Origin: Algibacter marinivivus | GTDB taxonomy: Bacteria > Bacteroidota > Bacteroidia > Flavobacteriales > Flavobacteriaceae | Assembly (NCBI RefSeq): GCF_003143755.1 | Contig: NZ_QFRI01000001.1 | Location: 248,001-312,000, forward strand | Direction: 5' to 3' | Length of the DNA: 64,000 nucleotides | Part shown: piece after piece, positions 49,014-58,380 of the stretch | Numbering within the stretch: the first letter of the stretch is position 1 | Layout: every line of letters starts with the position of its first letter | Notes under the pieces: generated by a model | Databases searched by the model: none | What the model was told of the DNA's origin: nothing | Seen by the model: only the letters and a program-made list of their open reading frames with translations | Program-made: the position numbers and the translations under genes

Positions 49014-51288
49014 TCAAGATATTATGAACAAGTTCTCTAGTTGGTGTTTGCCCATTTATTTTTGCTCTAACAGCATCAAAAGTTACTTTAAAATCACAAC
49101 CTGATTTATAAGCACTGCAACCATAAGCTGTTTTTCCTTTTATAACTGTTCCTTTTTTACATTTAGGACACCTTAATTCATCCGTTTTAGTTTTAGGCGT
49201 AGTTTGTTTAGGCTCTAATTTCAGCTCAAAACTATCATCAAAACGCAGTAAACCTTCAACTGTTCCATAATTGGTTTTAAAACCCTTTAAATTAACCGTA
49301 GATCCTTTTTGAAGCAGTCTAATAAATTGTTTTTCAGAAATCTTTTTACCTTCAAATTTAAACGGCATTACAAAATTGCAACCTGTTTTATAAGCACTAC
49401 AACCATAAGCCGTTTTCCCTTTTATAATCTGACCTTGTTTACACTTTGGACATTTTTCAGCAGTAATTCCTGCACCTTTTTTAGCTTCAGCTTTAGCTGC
49501 TCGATTTTTTACAGTTGTAGCATGAGAAATATTAGCACGTTTTTCACTTCTAACCTCATAAACTAAAGCATCTACCATACGCTTCATATTTTTTATAAAT
49601 GCACCAGCAGTATACTCACCTTTCTCAATATCTTTCAACTGCTTTTCCCAAGAGCCCGTTAATTCAGCAGATTTCAATAAATCATTTTGAATCGTATCAA
49701 TCAACTGAATACCTGTAACCGTTGGCAAAACCTGTTTCTTATTTCGTTTTATATATTTCCTTCTAAAAAGCGTTTCAATAATATTAGCACGTGTTGATGG
49801 TCTTCCAATACCATTCTCTTTCATTAAATCGCGCAACTCTTCATCATCCACTTGTTTCCCTGCAGTTTCCATAGCACGCAACAAAGAGGCCTCAGTAAAC
49901 TGATTTGGTGGTTTGGTTTCTTTTTCTAAAAACGAAGGTTCGTGCGAACCTTTTTCGTCTTTTTCAAAAGTGGGTAAAATACCCGATTCTTTTTCTTTGG
50001 CATTTGGATTTTCAAAAACAATACGCCACCCTTTATCTAAAATTTCTTTTCCGGTAGTTTTAAAAACTACTTTAGCTGCACTTCCTAAAACTGTGGTGTT
50101 GGACACAGAACAATCATCATAAAAGACAGCTATAAAACGTTTTACAATAATATCGTAAACCTGTTGTTGGTTATACTGTAAATTGGTTTGCATCCCAGTT
50201 GGAATAATAGCATGATGATCGGTTACTTTTTTATCATTAAAAACCCGTGTTGATTTTTTTATCTTTTTACCTAAAAGCGGTTGCGTTAATTTTGAATAGT
50301 TAGTCAACTTCTGTAAAATCCCAGACACTTTAGGATATATATCATTTGGTAAAAACGTAGTATCAACTCTAGGATAAGTGACTACTTTACGCTCATATAA
50401 TGCCTGAACTATTTTCAATGTTTCGTCTGCTGAAAACCCGAATTTGGTATTACAATACACCTGCAAACCAGTTAAATCAAACAGTTTTGGTGCATATTCT
50501 TTACCTTTCTTTTTGGTAATCGATTCAATTTCAAAATCACTTTCTTTAACCTTATTTGCTAAAGCCTCACCATCTTCTTTTTTAAGAAAACGTCCATCTT
50601 CATAACTAAAAAGCGTATCTCTATAAAGCGTTTGTAATTCCCAATATGGCTGTGGTTTAAAGTTTTCAATCTCCTTAAATCGGTTTACAACCATTGCTAA
50701 TGTAGGCGTTTGCACGCGACCTACCGACAAGACTTGTTTGTATCCGCCATGTTTTACGGTATATAATCTAGTAGCATTAATACCTAACAACCAATCTCCT
50801 ATAGATCTAGAAAAACCAGCATAATACAAGTTATCGTAATCTTCTGAAGGCTTTAAATTTTGAAACCCTTCTTTAATAGCCTCGGTAGTTAGAGATGAAA
50901 TCCATAAACGTTTTACCTCGCCTTTGTATTTAGCCTCACTCATTACCCAACGCTGAATAAGCTCTCCTTCCTGCCCTGCATCACCACAGTTTATAACAAC
51001 ATCGGCTTTATCAAATAAACTTTTTACAATATTAAATTGCTTTTTTATCCCAGAATTTGAAGATACTTTCACTTCAAATTTTTCAGGAAGCATCGGTAAA
51101 TTGTTTAAATCCCAACTTTTCCAATACGATTTATAATCTACAGGTTCTTTTAAAGTACATAAATGCCCAAATGTATATGTTACCGCATAGCCATTGCCTT
51201 CAAAATAGCCATCGCGTTTTGTACTTGCGCCTAATACAGCAGCAATTTCTCGGGCAACACTTGGTTTTTCGGCAATACAGACCTTCAT
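49000..51288 (-). CDS. topB: DNA topoisomerase III
   Basis: 762 residues. Toprim domain (MKVCIAEKPSVAREIAAVLG; INCGDAGQEGELIQR), type IA core with the active-site tyrosine in RKVVTYPRVDTTFL (about 306) and RPSTRANIIETL. The C-terminus has two zinc-ribbon-like repeats CPKCKQGQIIKGKTAYGCSAY and CPKCKKGTVIKGKTAYGCSAY separated by a small EKQFIRLLQKG-type module. It relaxes or decatenates single-stranded regions. Chromosomal placement with an rRNA-modification gene, not with conjugation genes, argues against a mobile element. Confidence 0.93.
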   Translation of the reverse strand: MKVCIAEKPSVAREIAAVLGASTKRDGYFEGNGYAVTYTFGHLCTLKEPVDYKSYWKSWDLNNLPMLPEKFEVKVSSNSGIKKQFNIVKSLFDKADVVINCGDAGQEGELIQRWVMSEAKYKGEVKRLWISSLTTEAIKEGFQNLKPSEDYDNLYYAGFSRSIGDWLLGINATRLYTVKHGGYKQVLSVGRVQTPTLAMVVNRFKEIENFKPQPYWELQTLYRDTLFSYEDGRFLKKEDGEALANKVKESDFEIESITKKKGKEYAPKLFDLTGLQVYCNTKFGFSADETLKIVQALYERKVVTYPRVDTTFLPNDIYPKVSGILQKLTNYSKLTQPLLGKKIKKSTRVFNDKKVTDHHAIIPTGMQTNLQYNQQQVYDIIVKRFIAVFYDDCSVSNTTVLGSAAKVVFKTTGKEILDKGWRIVFENPNAKEKESGILPTFEKDEKGSHEPSFLEKETKPPNQFTEASLLRAMETAGKQVDDEELRDLMKENGIGRPSTRANIIETLFRRKYIKRNKKQVLPTVTGIQLIDTIQNDLLKSAELTGSWEKQLKDIEKGEYTAGAFIKNMKRMVDALVYEVRSEKRANISHATTVKNRAAKAEAKKGAGITAEKCPKCKQGQIIKGKTAYGCSAYKTGCNFVMPFKFEGKKISEKQFIRLLQKGSTVNLKGFKTNYGTVEGLLRFDDSFELKLEPKQTTPKTKTDELRCPKCKKGTVIKGKTAYGCSAYKSGCDFKVTFDAVRAKINGQTPTRELVHNILNGSI

Positions 51289-51381
51289 TTACGTTATTTA
51301 GATAAGTAACGCAAAATATAAATTTCTACAAAGGTTAAAAAAGGGAGTTATTATGAGTTATTAACGAATAAAAAATAAATC

Positions 51382-52032
51382 TTATTTATATTTCTTCAAT
51401 GTAAAATTCCATGTATACTTTTTAAACAAGACTACACTTAAATAATAAATTAGATGCTTAGAGTTTAGTTTCTTTTTAAATCTTATAGAGGATTTATTAA
51501 AACTATCAGTAATACTGTACTTTATATTTCTATTATACTTCTCTATGAATCTATATGATTGATACCTTAAGTAAGGAGCTAAATTTTTACCTCTATACTC
51601 ATGGAACGTCCACATATTCAATAAGTAAGCTTCATTTGACTTAAGTTTAAAAACTCTTCCTTTAAACTCAAATTCATTTAATTCAACAAAATTATATGCA
51701 GCAATTTCACCATTGGTTTCTAAGCCAATACAAAGTTGTCCATTTTCCATATCTCTAACAGTGTCTTCTATAACAATTGAGGTATTTCCTTCATTAATAG
51801 AAACAACCTCTTCAATAGTTAGCTCTCTTACTGAAAATTTCGAAGAAGCATTTTTTATTTTAGGAACTTCACAAGGCTCTACTTCTTCTTGAACCCAGTA
51901 ATATGGTCTAATATCTACTCCTTTGCCTGCCAGCCAATTTCGAAATGCAAATAAGAACAACCCATTACTTAAAGCATTTTTAATCTTTTCATAAGTGGAT
52001 ATTTTTTTGTTCTTTTTAGGTTTCATAAGCAT
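51382..52032 (-). CDS. GNAT-like acyltransferase, paralogue 1
   Basis: 216 residues. C-terminal half resembles GNAT: RGKNLAPYLRYQSYRFIEK (acetyl-CoA loop pattern R/QxxGxG/A) after NMWTFHEY, with strand sequences GQLCIGLETNGEIAAYNFVE. It is closely related to the next gene upstream (shared FRNW/LRNRL, NPYYWVEEE-like, NMWTFxxYRGKNLAPYLRYQ, KYSIT..FNKSSI, WNFTLKKY), so a tandem duplication. Substrate unknown; FemAB-like or capsule-type acyl transfer is possible. Confidence 0.7.
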   Translation of the reverse strand: MLMKPKKNKKISTYEKIKNALSNGLFLFAFRNWLAGKGVDIRPYYWVQEEVEPCEVPKIKNASSKFSVRELTIEEVVSINEGNTSIVIEDTVRDMENGQLCIGLETNGEIAAYNFVELNEFEFKGRVFKLKSNEAYLLNMWTFHEYRGKNLAPYLRYQSYRFIEKYNRNIKYSITDSFNKSSIRFKKKLNSKHLIYYLSVVLFKKYTWNFTLKKYK

Positions 52033-52118
52033 CTAATAATAAATTATAACTGAAAGTGAACTCATATTTAAAACTCTATAAAATTTTAATATAGATTCTC
52101 AAAAAATCTTCAAATGAA

Positions 52119-52799
52119 TTAACTATATTTTTTTAGAGTAAAATTCCACTTAAATATATTAAACAGACCAACACTTAGGAATAAATAATGATTTTTAGAG
52201 TTTAATTTATTTTTAAACTTAATTGAGGATTTATTAAAATATTGTGTAATGCTATATTTAACATCAATACCCTTCTTTTCTAACATTCTATAAGTTTGAT
52301 ATCTCAAATAAGGAGCTAAGTTCTTACCTCTGTAATTTTGAAATGTCCACATATTAAAAAGATAAGCTTCGTTAGGTTTTAATTTAAATGCTCTTCCTCT
52401 ATGCTCAAAATCATTAAATTCAACAAACATAAAAGAGGCAATTTCACCATTATTTTCTAAGCCAACACACAATTGGCCATTTTTAAAACCTTTAATTAGT
52501 TTAGCCTTGTCTTTTGCAGAATGATGCTCTATAACTAACTCAACTTCCTTTAAAGACAAGTCTTTTAAAGTATATTTAGAAGTATCATTTTTTATTCTGG
52601 GTTCCATACAAGGAGCAAATTCTTCTTCTACCCAGTAATAAGGATTTATATTTATCCCTATTTGCTCTAACCTATTTCTTAATCCAAAAAGAAATAAGCC
52701 ATTACTAATTACATTCCAATACTTTTTTAAACTTGACGAAGATTTACGCCCTCTTGTTCTCACAAAATAATTACTTGAATTTCCTTCCATAACTTCCAT
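52119..52799 (-). CDS. GNAT-like acyltransferase, paralogue 2
   Basis: 226 residues with the same architecture as the 51382 gene: INPYYWVEEEFAPCMEPRIKN, GQLCVGLENNGEIASFMFVEF, NMWTFQNYRGKNLAPYLRYQ and a basic C-terminus WNFTLKKYS. Its 5' end overlaps the 3' end of the BKACE gene by 29 bases, which suggests co-transcription and perhaps a pathway link: acylation of an amino product made by that enzyme. Function is inferred only. Confidence 0.7.
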   Translation of the reverse strand: MEVMEGNSSNYFVRTRGRKSSSSLKKYWNVISNGLFLFGLRNRLEQIGININPYYWVEEEFAPCMEPRIKNDTSKYTLKDLSLKEVELVIEHHSAKDKAKLIKGFKNGQLCVGLENNGEIASFMFVEFNDFEHRGRAFKLKPNEAYLFNMWTFQNYRGKNLAPYLRYQTYRMLEKKGIDVKYSITQYFNKSSIKFKNKLNSKNHYLFLSVGLFNIFKWNFTLKKYS

Positions 52800-53640
52800 T
52801 ACCTGGCTCTAAATTCATTTTTTTTCTAAAATCTTTAGGAGTCATCACACCTCTTCCATTAGCATTAGCTATTAAATGAACGCGCTCTAAAAGCTCCGAA
52901 TTAGTTGTTAGTTTTGTCCTTTCTGCATCAAACCAAATATTATCTTCAATACCAACACGCACACCACCACCAACTGCAATTGAAAGTGAATTCATTTTTA
53001 ATTGTTCATTTCCAATACCTGCTAAGCTCCAAAAAGAATTTTCAGGCAGATCATTAATCATAACTCCAGAATGCAATAGATTTGCTTGTGAACAAGCTAT
53101 ATTACCAAACAATAGGTTAAAATAATACGGGGCTTGAAGTACTTTTTTTCGTTCTAAATACTTAGCATAATTTATCATACCTATATCAAAAGCCTCTAAT
53201 TCTGGCACAATACCTTTCTCTTTCATTTTAGCGGCAAGGTTAAAAACCATATCTGGAGCATTTACACTTGCTGTTTTATTAAAATTGAGAGAACTTAACG
53301 TCAAACTACCCATATCTGGTTTTAAATCACCATCTAAAAGTAAGGCGTCACTTCGCTTTTCAAATTCACTAAAATCTCTTCCACTTAATGAAACGCAAAT
53401 AACAAGTTCTGGCGCATACTTACGAATACCTGCTATTATATCAGCATAAACCTCTTTTTTATATGTTGGTACACCTGTAACAGCATCCCTAGCATGTAGA
53501 TGCACCATAGTTATTCCAATTTCACAAGCCGCATGCACATCTTCTACAATTTCAGAAACTATAACAGGTACATGAGGTGTCATTTCCTTTGTTGGAATCA
53601 TACCTGTTGGGGTAAAATTTATTATTAGGTCATTCTTCAT
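52771..53640 (-). CDS. BKACE (DUF849, 3-keto-5-aminohexanoate cleavage-type) enzyme
   Basis: 289 residues from ATG 53640, where the family-typical NDLIINFTPTGMIPTK begins; an in-frame ATG at 53682 adds a hydrophobic stretch and is less likely. TIM barrel with the zinc-binding HLHARD (H-x-H), the VSLSGR loop and a glutamate in VRVGIEDNIWF. BKACE enzymes cleave beta-keto acids with acetyl-CoA; the true substrate varies. Linked to two GNAT-like genes downstream. Confidence 0.85.
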   Translation of the reverse strand: MKNDLIINFTPTGMIPTKEMTPHVPVIVSEIVEDVHAACEIGITMVHLHARDAVTGVPTYKKEVYADIIAGIRKYAPELVICVSLSGRDFSEFEKRSDALLLDGDLKPDMGSLTLSSLNFNKTASVNAPDMVFNLAAKMKEKGIVPELEAFDIGMINYAKYLERKKVLQAPYYFNLLFGNIACSQANLLHSGVMINDLPENSFWSLAGIGNEQLKMNSLSIAVGGGVRVGIEDNIWFDAERTKLTTNSELLERVHLIANANGRGVMTPKDFRKKMNLEPGNGSYGRKFK

Positions 53641-53811
53641 TAATAGGTTTTTAATATGTTTTATTAATAAGAAAAATAACAATTAAATTTATGCAGAATT
53701 TATAAATTCGATTAAATGATCTTAAAACATGCCAATAGGGGAAATAGAATTTTCTTTAAGTAAAAAACAACGTTAAAAAACATGAAATCAATCCTGTTTT
53801 TTTAAATCAAA

Positions 53812-54609
53812 CTACCACTCACGCAGCCTGTTAAGTGCTTCTTGCTCTTCTAATTCTTTTTGAGGAATAACTTTTAAAAAAGAAGGGTGCTGCTCTATAG
53901 CGTATTCAATTCTCTTTACAATATCTTCAGTAGTTTCGTTGTCATAATCAATATCCAATGGCGCTTTAATCTCCATAGATTGAAGAATATTTTTCTTTTT
54001 TATACGCAAGCCTTTTTTATCGAATGAACGCCTAAAACCATCAATAACTATAGGAACTACAACAGGTTTATAACGTTTTATAATATGAGCAGTTCCTTTT
54101 CTAATAGGCTTAAATGGTGTAGTTGTGCCTTGTGGAAATGTAATTACCCAGCCATCATCAAGTGCCTTACCTATGTTAGAGATATCACTCATTTTAACTT
54201 GCCTTTGAACATCTTTCCCTTCAGACCTCCAAGTACGCTCAATACTCACAGAGCCCACATAGGCTAAAATTTTAGGCAAAAGTCCAGCCTTCATGGTTTC
54301 TTTGGCTGCTACATAGTAAATATTTAATTTAGGATTCCAGAGATACCCAACATTTTTTATAGAATCTGTACGCCCGCTTAAACTCGCGTTAAAGACGTGA
54401 AACATAGACACCACATCAGCAAAATAAGTTTGATGATTAGATATAAAAAGTACATTTTTATCTGGTAAATCTTTTATAATTTCAGACCCCTCTATTTGTA
54501 ACTCATTAAACCCACGAAAACGTCTATGGGTCATAGCACCCAAAATTCTAATGAGCCATTTTTTTACAAATAATATATGTCCGAATGGATTTCTTTTAAT
54601 CAATCCCAT
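53812..54609 (-). CDS. Lysophospholipid (1-acylglycerol-3-phosphate) acyltransferase-like
   Basis: 265 residues. PlsC-type motifs: NHQTYFADVVSMF, where the catalytic His and Asp are five residues apart instead of four, and FPQGTTTPFKPIRKGTAHI in place of FPEGT. An N-terminal hydrophobic region near 15-30. The family acylates lysophosphatidate or related lipids in the inner membrane. The variant spacing is common in my memory of flavobacterial homologues. Single gene. Confidence 0.85.
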   Translation of the reverse strand: MGLIKRNPFGHILFVKKWLIRILGAMTHRRFRGFNELQIEGSEIIKDLPDKNVLFISNHQTYFADVVSMFHVFNASLSGRTDSIKNVGYLWNPKLNIYYVAAKETMKAGLLPKILAYVGSVSIERTWRSEGKDVQRQVKMSDISNIGKALDDGWVITFPQGTTTPFKPIRKGTAHIIKRYKPVVVPIVIDGFRRSFDKKGLRIKKKNILQSMEIKAPLDIDYDNETTEDIVKRIEYAIEQHPSFLKVIPQKELEEQEALNRLREW

Positions 54610-54687
54610 AAATCACGCATCAATTTTAGTTAGTAAGTTACTTAATTTTAATTAAATTAGGAATGCAAATGTAACAAAACAAACATA

Positions 54688-55329
54688 TTAGAAAAGTTCT
54701 TTTAACAAGTCTTTAATTTCGCTAAGCATCATTGCTGTTGCTCCCCAAACCACATAATCATTTAATTTAAATGCAGGCACCTCAACTTCAACACTATAAG
54801 ATGTTTTTACTTTTTTAAACACTAGTGACTTATCATCTAAAAAATGTCTTAAACTAACTTCTATAAGCGCTTCAACCTCATCATCTTGCTTTATAAAATT
54901 TGGTGTTACTTGTGTTATTCCAATAAATGGCTGCACATAGAAATTACTTGGTGGAATGTAAACTTGAGATATTTTTTTAATAACCTGAACCGTATCTGCT
55001 GACACCCCAACCTCCTCATAAGTTTCTCTTAAAGCTGTATCTTCCAATGATATATCTTGAATTTCAAGTTTACCTCCTGGAAACGCTACTTGTGCAGAGT
55101 GTACACCTTTGTATGTTTTTCTGAGAATTAAAATAAACTTTGTTTCTTGATTTTCATCTGGATAAAATAACGCCAAAACTCCAGCATGTTTTGCTTTTTT
55201 AATGGCCTCTTGTTGTTTTTTTAAGAGTTCTTGACGAAACGGCGGCACCATTTTGAAGTGAGATGTTTCGGCCGGAAGCGGTATATTTTCTATTTTTGAA
55301 ACTAATTTTAAAAATTCGTCAAACTTCAT
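54688..55329 (-). CDS. Nudix CoA pyrophosphatase-like hydrolase
   Basis: 213 residues. A Nudix box GGKLEIQDISLEDTALRETYEEVGV (in parts) lies at ~87-110, preceded by the CoAse UPF0035-type SAQVAFPGGK motif. It hydrolyses CoA or related dinucleotides to phosphopantetheine and nucleotides. It is divergent from the cyclophilin gene with a 5-base gap between starts. Confidence 0.88.
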   Translation of the reverse strand: MKFDEFLKLVSKIENIPLPAETSHFKMVPPFRQELLKKQQEAIKKAKHAGVLALFYPDENQETKFILILRKTYKGVHSAQVAFPGGKLEIQDISLEDTALRETYEEVGVSADTVQVIKKISQVYIPPSNFYVQPFIGITQVTPNFIKQDDEVEALIEVSLRHFLDDKSLVFKKVKTSYSVEVEVPAFKLNDYVVWGATAMMLSEIKDLLKELF

Positions 55330-55334
55330 AGTCT

Positions 55335-56039
55335 ATGCGTGCCTTATTATTTTTAAGTTTTTTTCTTATATTTCTGAATTGTGAAGATAAACAAAGTAAA
55401 AAGAAAACTATACCTGAAACTAAGGTTGAAAAACCAATTATAAAAGAGGCTAAAGAAGATACCTCAAAAGAACCTGAACGCGAATTCCCAAAATTAGATT
55501 CTAAAAGCGCCATGGAGTTTTTCTTGGAATATGATAAACACCATAAAGAAAATAAAGTACGCATCACTACTGATTTTGGTGAAATTGACATCTTACTTTA
55601 CAACGAAACTAAGTTTCATCGTTCAAATTTTATCTGGTTAACTAAACAAGGCTATTATAACGATACTCAGTTTTATAGAGTGATTGATAATTTTATAGTT
55701 CAAGCTGGAAATAGTGATGACGTAAAAACTGCTAGAAAACGAGCTCATATTGGCAAATACCTATTACCTCCTGACACAAAACGTGGTTTTAAACATGATA
55801 GAGGTGTTATATCAATGCCTAGTAGTGAAATTAGAAACCCACATAAATTGGCTTCTCCTTTTGAATTTTTTATTGTCTGTCAAAAAGGTGGCGCCCATTT
55901 TTTAGATGGTGACTACACCATTTTTGGTCATGTTACAAGAGGTATGGATGTTATAGACAAAATTGCAGCTGTTGAAACTGATGATGGAGATTGGCCAGAT
56001 AAGAATATCTTTATTCGTAATGTAGAAATTCTAAATTAG
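55335..56039 (+). CDS. Cyclophilin-type peptidylprolyl isomerase lipoprotein
   Basis: 234 residues. Signal peptide with lipobox FLNC (C16), then a charged linker and a cyclophilin domain (about 70-232) with ITTDFGEIDILLYNE, NFIWLTKQGYYNDTQFYRVI, FIVQAGN, HDRGVISM and FFIVCQKGGAHFLDGDYTIFGHVTRGMDVID. It assists proline isomerisation in the envelope. It overlaps the convergent TRIC gene by four bases. Confidence 0.9.
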   Translation: MRALLFLSFFLIFLNCEDKQSKKKTIPETKVEKPIIKEAKEDTSKEPEREFPKLDSKSAMEFFLEYDKHHKENKVRITTDFGEIDILLYNETKFHRSNFIWLTKQGYYNDTQFYRVIDNFIVQAGNSDDVKTARKRAHIGKYLLPPDTKRGFKHDRGVISMPSSEIRNPHKLASPFEFFIVCQKGGAHFLDGDYTIFGHVTRGMDVIDKIAAVETDDGDWPDKNIFIRNVEILN

Positions 56040-56647
56040 ATATTTTCTTTAGAATAAATTGTTGGTAATGCTATTTTAAATTTAACCGCTAAAAGCCTAA
56101 CAACAATAACTACAATTCCAGCTATCACAAACACATAATCATCTTTTATTGGGAATTCTCTCAATAAAAAATAGGTGATTCCTCCTAAAATGCATGCAGT
56201 TGCATAAATTTCTTTTCTGAAAATAACTGGGATTTCATTGCATAATATATCTCGAATTACACCTCCAAAACTGGCTGTCATCGTTCCTAATGCAATACAA
56301 ATTATTGGGTGTAATTCTGCGTTTAGCCCTTTTTCTATACCAACCAAAGTATATAATCCAATCCCAATAGTATCAAATAAAAATAGAGAAGTTCTTAAGT
56401 AATTAATTTTCGTTTTAAATAGTATTGCAAATACAGCAGAACCCAAAATCACATAAGTAAATGTGATGTCTTTCATCCAGCTTACTGGTGTATTCCCAAT
56501 AAGTAAATCGCGTAAAGTACCGCCACCTACTGCTGTAACAAAAGCAATTATTAGAATTCCGAATAGGTCCATTTTTTTATGAATGGCTACTAAAACACCT
56601 GAAATGGCAAAGGCAATGGTTCCTAAAATATCTATAGTATAAAACAT
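56036..56647 (-). CDS. TRIC-family (UPF0126) membrane protein
   Basis: 203 residues with about seven helices in two homologous halves, each with a glycine-rich GG-x3-RD motif: VTAVGGGTLRDLLIG and ASFGGVIRDILCN. This is the bacterial trimeric intracellular cation channel family, a K+-permeable or glycine-linked transporter. It overlaps the RDD gene by one base on the same strand. Confidence 0.88.
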   Translation of the reverse strand: MFYTIDILGTIAFAISGVLVAIHKKMDLFGILIIAFVTAVGGGTLRDLLIGNTPVSWMKDITFTYVILGSAVFAILFKTKINYLRTSLFLFDTIGIGLYTLVGIEKGLNAELHPIICIALGTMTASFGGVIRDILCNEIPVIFRKEIYATACILGGITYFLLREFPIKDDYVFVIAGIVVIVVRLLAVKFKIALPTIYSKENI

Positions 56648-57366
56648 TACATGCTTTGTGTGTAAAAATTATAATCTTTTAAAATAACATCAATAAACTC
56701 CATATCGGTACTATGCTTTACGGTTTTTATACCAACCACTTCTATTATTTTTTCTCGTAATTTAATTAAAGTCTGATAATCTTTTGCTGTTCTTGCGGCA
56801 CTAAAAGTTTCTTTTATAATTCTAGCGTCGTTGTCTGATAGCTTAATAACGTTTGGATAGGTTGGCTTGTAGTTTTCCTTGAGATTTTCGAGGATAGTAT
56901 GACTTATATTTACACTATCTTTTAAACCAATAACTGCTGTTCCTGCAGCCATATCACCTAATCGTTGTGTTTTTTTATTGAATAACATGATGAAAAAACC
57001 GAGACCAAAAATGTAAACATCTACAATCCTAAAAAACCAACGTACTACATAATCAGAAAACGAGGCTTGGTAGCCATCGATTTTAACCACTCTTATTTTT
57101 AAAGCACGCTTACCAACGGTTTGCCCTTGTAAAATAGATTCTAAAACCAAAGTGTAAAACATTACCGGAAAACTTAGTACGGTGTTTATGGCTATTTGCG
57201 ACCATTGATCCATGTTATCAAACGCTCCAAATGTCCAATTTAAAACTAGCATATAACCTATTTTTATGGCCATATCTATCATAAATGCTAATAATCGTTC
57301 ACCTGCTCCAGCTGCGTTGAAGGAAATTTTTACATTTTGAGTCGTGTTAATTTGTAACTCTGACAT
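56647..57366 (-). CDS. RDD family membrane protein
   Basis: 239 residues. Begins with a short strand, then the RDD helices: AGAGERLLAFMIDMAIKIGY (the R..A..ID position), GQTVGKRALKIRVVKIDG, VRWFFRIVDVYIFGLGFFIMLFNKKTQRLGDMAAGT. A soluble C-terminal helical part follows. It is divergent from the SpoIIM operon (24 bases between starts), a pairing that recurs in Bacteroidetes next to MoxR/DUF58 genes. Confidence 0.88.
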   Translation of the reverse strand: MSELQINTTQNVKISFNAAGAGERLLAFMIDMAIKIGYMLVLNWTFGAFDNMDQWSQIAINTVLSFPVMFYTLVLESILQGQTVGKRALKIRVVKIDGYQASFSDYVVRWFFRIVDVYIFGLGFFIMLFNKKTQRLGDMAAGTAVIGLKDSVNISHTILENLKENYKPTYPNVIKLSDNDARIIKETFSAARTAKDYQTLIKLREKIIEVVGIKTVKHSTDMEFIDVILKDYNFYTQSM

Positions 57367-57390
57367 TTATTATTTTAATTTATCAAATAT

Positions 57391-58380
57391 ATGAGGGAAG
57401 TTGCATTTATCAAGCAAAATAAGGAAAAATGGTTGAGTTTTGAAAAAGCAATCGTTAATAATGATTTTGATAATCCTGATGAACTAGCTTCTCAATACAT
57501 TCATGTTATAAACGATTTAGCTTACGCACAAACCTACTACCCTAAAAGTAAGGTAATTGCATATTTGAATCAGCTTTCTGCAAACGCTTACCAAAAGATT
57601 TATAAAACTAAAAGTACAGATACTAATAGAATCATTTCTTTCTGGAAAACCGAAGTGCCTTTGATTTGTTATCAATACCGAAAGTTTATATATATCGCTT
57701 TTATTATTTTTTCAGCGTTTACTTTTATTGGAGCAATTTCAGCAGCTAATGATGGTGAATTTGTACGTTCGGTTTTAGGAGATAATTATGTAAATATGTC
57801 TCTTGAAAATATTGAAGCTGGAGATCCTGTGGCTGTTTACAAAAGTGGCAGTAATTGGGGGAGTTTTATTGGCATAACTATTAACAATTTACGCGTTGGC
57901 ATTATTGCTTTTGTTCTTGGTGTATTTCTAGGCATTGGTACACTTTATATTATGTTTAATAACTGTATTATGCTAGGTTCTTTCCAGTATTTCTTCTATG
58001 AAAAAGGGGTGTTTTGGGAAAGTGTCCGAGGTATTTGGATACATGGTGCCATGGAAATTTTCGCTATTGTTATTGAATGTGCAGCTGGTTTAATCTTAGG
58101 TACTAGTATTTTGTTTCCTGCCACACATTCTAGATATACATCATTTAAAATGGGAGCAAAAACAGGAATTAAAATTTTAATTAGCACATTCCCTTTCACC
58201 TTTGCTGCCGGTTTTTTAGAAGGGTTCATTACACGTTATTCTAACATTATGCCACATTGGTTATCGGTTGGCATCATTCTAATTACACTTGGTATTATTA
58301 GTTATTATTATCTGATTTATCCTTTTAAAGTTCAAAAGCAAATTACTAAACCCTCAGTTTTAAGTCCGTCGAATATTTGA
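57391..58380 (+). CDS. SpoIIM/DUF95 family membrane protein
   Basis: 329 residues. A helical cytoplasmic N-terminus (1-95) precedes five or so membrane helices with FVLGVFLGIGTLYIMFNNCIMLGSF and IHGAMEIFAIVIECAAGLILGTSIL, the stage II sporulation M-like core. No spores are expected here; the family belongs to the RDD/MoxR/DUF58 cluster of envelope proteins. It overlaps the next gene by four bases (TTGA). Confidence 0.88.
   Translation: MREVAFIKQNKEKWLSFEKAIVNNDFDNPDELASQYIHVINDLAYAQTYYPKSKVIAYLNQLSANAYQKIYKTKSTDTNRIISFWKTEVPLICYQYRKFIYIAFIIFSAFTFIGAISAANDGEFVRSVLGDNYVNMSLENIEAGDPVAVYKSGSNWGSFIGITINNLRVGIIAFVLGVFLGIGTLYIMFNNCIMLGSFQYFFYEKGVFWESVRGIWIHGAMEIFAIVIECAAGLILGTSILFPATHSRYTSFKMGAKTGIKILISTFPFTFAAGFLEGFITRYSNIMPHWLSVGIILITLGIISYYYLIYPFKVQKQITKPSVLSPSNI

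Noticed and set aside
49309-49566. Plus-strand frame opposite topB with many Ser, Thr and Phe
   Set aside because: Shadow of the Lys-rich C-terminal region of topB; no independent signal.
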